The notes under the pieces were generated by a model, which saw nothing but the letters and a program-made list of their open reading frames with translations, had not been told where the DNA came from and searched no databases. Below are positions 5,660-6,953 of a stretch of DNA of 6,953 nucleotides, piece by piece (within the stretch, counting starts at the first letter, position 1; the number at the start of each line of letters is the position of its first letter). The DNA lies in assembly GCA_023249955.1 (NCBI GenBank), contig JAHFBR010000060.1:1-6953 (forward strand), in the 5' to 3' direction. The DNA comes from a bacterium. GTDB lineage: Bacteria > Babelota > Babeliae > Babelales > RVW-14. The translations under genes were made by a program, and so were the position numbers.

Positions 5660-6508
5660 ATGACCTGGGTGAGGGTACTGATGCTGGTGATGCTGAGCGC
5701 GGGAAATGGGTTGCTGCATGCAATGATGCAGGAAATGGAAGAGGTCCCTCTTGTTGATTTCTCAACAAAAGGCTGTAGGTCTTTTATTCAATCCATCGAC
5801 CTAACCAAAAATTTTTCGGAGCACGGCATTGATATTCAAAAAATACTGAATCTCAAAGGCGCAAACGTTATTAGTTTCAGATGGCTACTTCTTGACGCAT
5901 TCAGAGACGATCTTATTCACATACACAGTCATTTTTTGGTTGCGACTGACGAAATTCCCGAAGGTCTTGTCTGTGCAACCAATGCAAGTAACGCCGTCTA
6001 TGCGGAGGCTTTTCGAACAAGAATTCAGGCGCTTAGCACAGGAGCTTCGATTGATGTTCGAGCTGTTGATCTAGACCGAACGGTGCACATCATTGTACAT
6101 CGACCAACCTCGATAGCACTTTCGTCGTGTGGCCGCTATCTTTTGGCAACGGCTGAAAAACGCATTCTTGAAATGTGGGATTTGCAAGAGAAAAAATATC
6201 TTGGTGGAATGAAGTTTGAGTGGTGGAGTTCAGACAGTGTTACGTTATCAAAATCCGGCGAATATTTGATGGCTATCGAAGGCCGTGATTGCAATTACTA
6301 CCAAACGCCCCTGTCACAAAAAACGTTTCTGGATCTGTATCTTTGTGAACTTGCTTTAATTATAAAATTGCATCACGCGCAAACTTCCGGACAGAAAGCG
6401 ATAGTGCTTTCGGACGATTGGCATAGTATTTATAGTACCTTACCGTTTTATTTAAAAGATCAATGGAGTTCGATGATCGCAAACAGGGGGGCGTGCACTA
6501 TTCAGTAG
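5660..6508 (+). CDS. Secreted WD40-like protein
   Basis: The 282-residue product starts with a signal peptide (about 1-21, ending LLHA before MMQEMEE). Residues 31-85 form a helical N-terminal segment containing GCRSFIQSIDLTK (38-50) and FRWLLLDAFRDD (73-84), which resembles the neighbouring downstream protein. Residues about 148-179 look like one WD40 repeat: TSIALSSCGRYLLAT, then EMWDLQEKK. A second partial blade is at about 188-210 (SVTLSKSGEYLMAIEG). Beta-propellers normally need four or more blades, so this is either a divergent propeller or a remnant of one. The C-terminal segment (230-272, with WHSIYSTLPFYLKDQW) is helical and aromatic. WD40 domains bind proteins, and with export this suggests a host-interaction role, by inference. 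It is followed after 22 bases by the next gene, so the two are probably cotranscribed. Function is not otherwise known. Confidence 0.8.
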   Translation: MTWVRVLMLVMLSAGNGLLHAMMQEMEEVPLVDFSTKGCRSFIQSIDLTKNFSEHGIDIQKILNLKGANVISFRWLLLDAFRDDLIHIHSHFLVATDEIPEGLVCATNASNAVYAEAFRTRIQALSTGASIDVRAVDLDRTVHIIVHRPTSIALSSCGRYLLATAEKRILEMWDLQEKKYLGGMKFEWWSSDSVTLSKSGEYLMAIEGRDCNYYQTPLSQKTFLDLYLCELALIIKLHHAQTSGQKAIVLSDDWHSIYSTLPFYLKDQWSSMIANRGACTIQ

Positions 6509-6519
6509 CTTTGTTGGTC

Positions 6520-6526
6520 AAGGAGG
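6520..6526 (+). promoter_or_regulatory. Ribosome binding site for the gene at 6531
   Basis: AAGGAGG precedes the ATG at 6531 by only 4 bases, closer than usual. The alternative ATG at 6535 is better spaced but lies in another frame, which does not continue the signal peptide, so 6531 is kept. Confidence 0.7.
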
Positions 6527-6530
6527 GCTC

Positions 6531-6842
6531 ATGTATGGATTTATACGCGTTGTCACCACACTGTTGATGCTTACGTACGGCGTTACTATTGTTGGCATGC
6601 AGGATCCAGATCCCGCGCAAGGCGATGATCTTGTAGAAGAGTTTCGCACGCTGACCTTTGATGAGCCTGAAGATCTGCCTGATCATGTTGATCCACTGTT
6701 TGTGCAGTGTTGTCGCAAAATTATAAACATGGTCGACCTGGGCAAGCCCATGAATGATGGTGCCAATGCATCATTAATTGCCGTGGCAACCGCACTGGGT
6801 CATGATTTCAGCGATCGCATGCGGCAATGGCTTTTGTACTAG
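6531..6842 (+). CDS. Short secreted protein, probably truncated by in-frame TAG
   Basis: This 103-residue product has a signal peptide (about 1-22, ending TIVG before MQDPD) and an acidic linker (DPDPAQGDDLVEEF). Then CRKIINMVDLGK (61-72) and RMRQWLLY (96-103) align with CRSFIQSIDLTK and FRWLLLD of the preceding gene. Within that shared region the frame hits TAG at 6840-6842. The same frame then remains open for all 37 codons to the window edge, and its first residues (YKDLF) continue the alignment with FRDDL. The gene is therefore probably a nonsense-interrupted member of a paralogous family, or its stop is read through. TAG is a normal stop elsewhere (pheS and the two preceding genes), so a genome-wide code change is unlikely. 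A natural 103-residue protein remains possible. It lies 22 bases after the WD40-like gene. Confidence 0.65.
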   Translation: MYGFIRVVTTLLMLTYGVTIVGMQDPDPAQGDDLVEEFRTLTFDEPEDLPDHVDPLFVQCCRKIINMVDLGKPMNDGANASLIAVATALGHDFSDRMRQWLLY

Positions 6843-6850
6843 TACAAAGA
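6835..6850. repeat. 16-bp palindrome spanning the TAG stop
   Basis: TTTGTACTAGTACAAA is a perfect palindrome centred on the stop codon at 6840-6842. Its TTGTAC/GTACAA half-sites also occur in the inverted repeat at 261-283. In RNA, only a short hairpin would form. It could be a protein-binding dyad, a recoding-related structure or chance. Confidence 0.3.
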
Positions 6851-6953
6851 TCTTTTTCTGACGATCAACCCGGTTGAAGAGCGTAAGATGCGCTGCTGGT
6901 TTAACCGTTCCAGTGTTGGGGTTTGCTGTCTGGAACACTGTGTGTTTTACAGG
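6843..6953 (+). pseudogene. In-frame continuation after the TAG, open to the window edge
   Basis: This stretch is in the same frame as the gene starting at 6531 and has 37 sense codons without a stop up to the right edge. The other two plus-strand frames close within about 45 bases. It begins YKDLFLTINP, which matches the position and character of FRDDLIHI in the preceding WD40-like protein. It is best read as the detached C-terminal part of that gene. Chance openness over 37 codons is not rare, so the weight rests on the alignment. An internal ATG (6888) could start a separate product, but no good ribosome binding site or signal peptide is seen. Confidence 0.45.

Noticed and set aside
6840..6842. 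Genome-wide reassignment of TAG as a sense codon
   Set aside because: TAG ends pheS and the zinc-finger and WD40-like genes at sensible places, so only a local mutation or readthrough is considered.

Overview
The window looks like a piece of a reduced bacterial chromosome from a host-associated lineage. The best guess is a member of the candidate phylum Dependentiae (Babelota/TM6). This is inferred from gene style, not from a marker gene: housekeeping genes are interleaved with several short proteins that each carry an N-terminal signal peptide ending in a (A/G)-M-Q-type motif, followed by an acidic linker and eukaryotic-like modules (F-box, ankyrin, C2H2-like zinc finger, WD40-like). Such proteins are typical of intracellular bacteria of protists.

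Layout: positions 1-376 hold no convincing gene, but contain a good sigma-70-type promoter (131-159) and, 100 bases downstream, a hairpin with a T-run (261-293), so a short RNA or an attenuated leader is possible. Next is a FolC-like Mur ligase family protein (377-1780, +), whose P-loop is intact but whose metal/carbamate catalytic positions are changed. It ends at a strong intrinsic terminator (1802-1832). A likely extended -10 promoter then drives a secreted F-box plus ankyrin protein (1915-2931, +). This meets, with no intervening base, the stop of a convergent galU-type UTP-glucose-1-phosphate uridylyltransferase gene (2932-3861, -). Upstream of galU on the same strand is pheS (3914-4948, -), without pheT next to it. 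Divergent from pheS lies a rightward run of three small secreted-protein genes: a C2H2-like zinc-finger protein (5124-5558), a WD40-like protein (5660-6508) and a related short protein (6531-6842). The last is interrupted by an in-frame TAG, beyond which the reading frame stays open to the window edge.

The two leftward genes serve core metabolism (UDP-glucose supply; Phe-tRNA charging). The rightward ones look like exported host-interaction proteins. The most interesting points are the shared signal-peptide ending in four adjacent secreted proteins, the exported zinc-finger protein, the catalytically altered FolC-like protein, the amber-interrupted paralogue, and the promoter/hairpin unit at the left edge. 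No CRISPR array, insertion sequence, tRNA or rRNA gene was seen.
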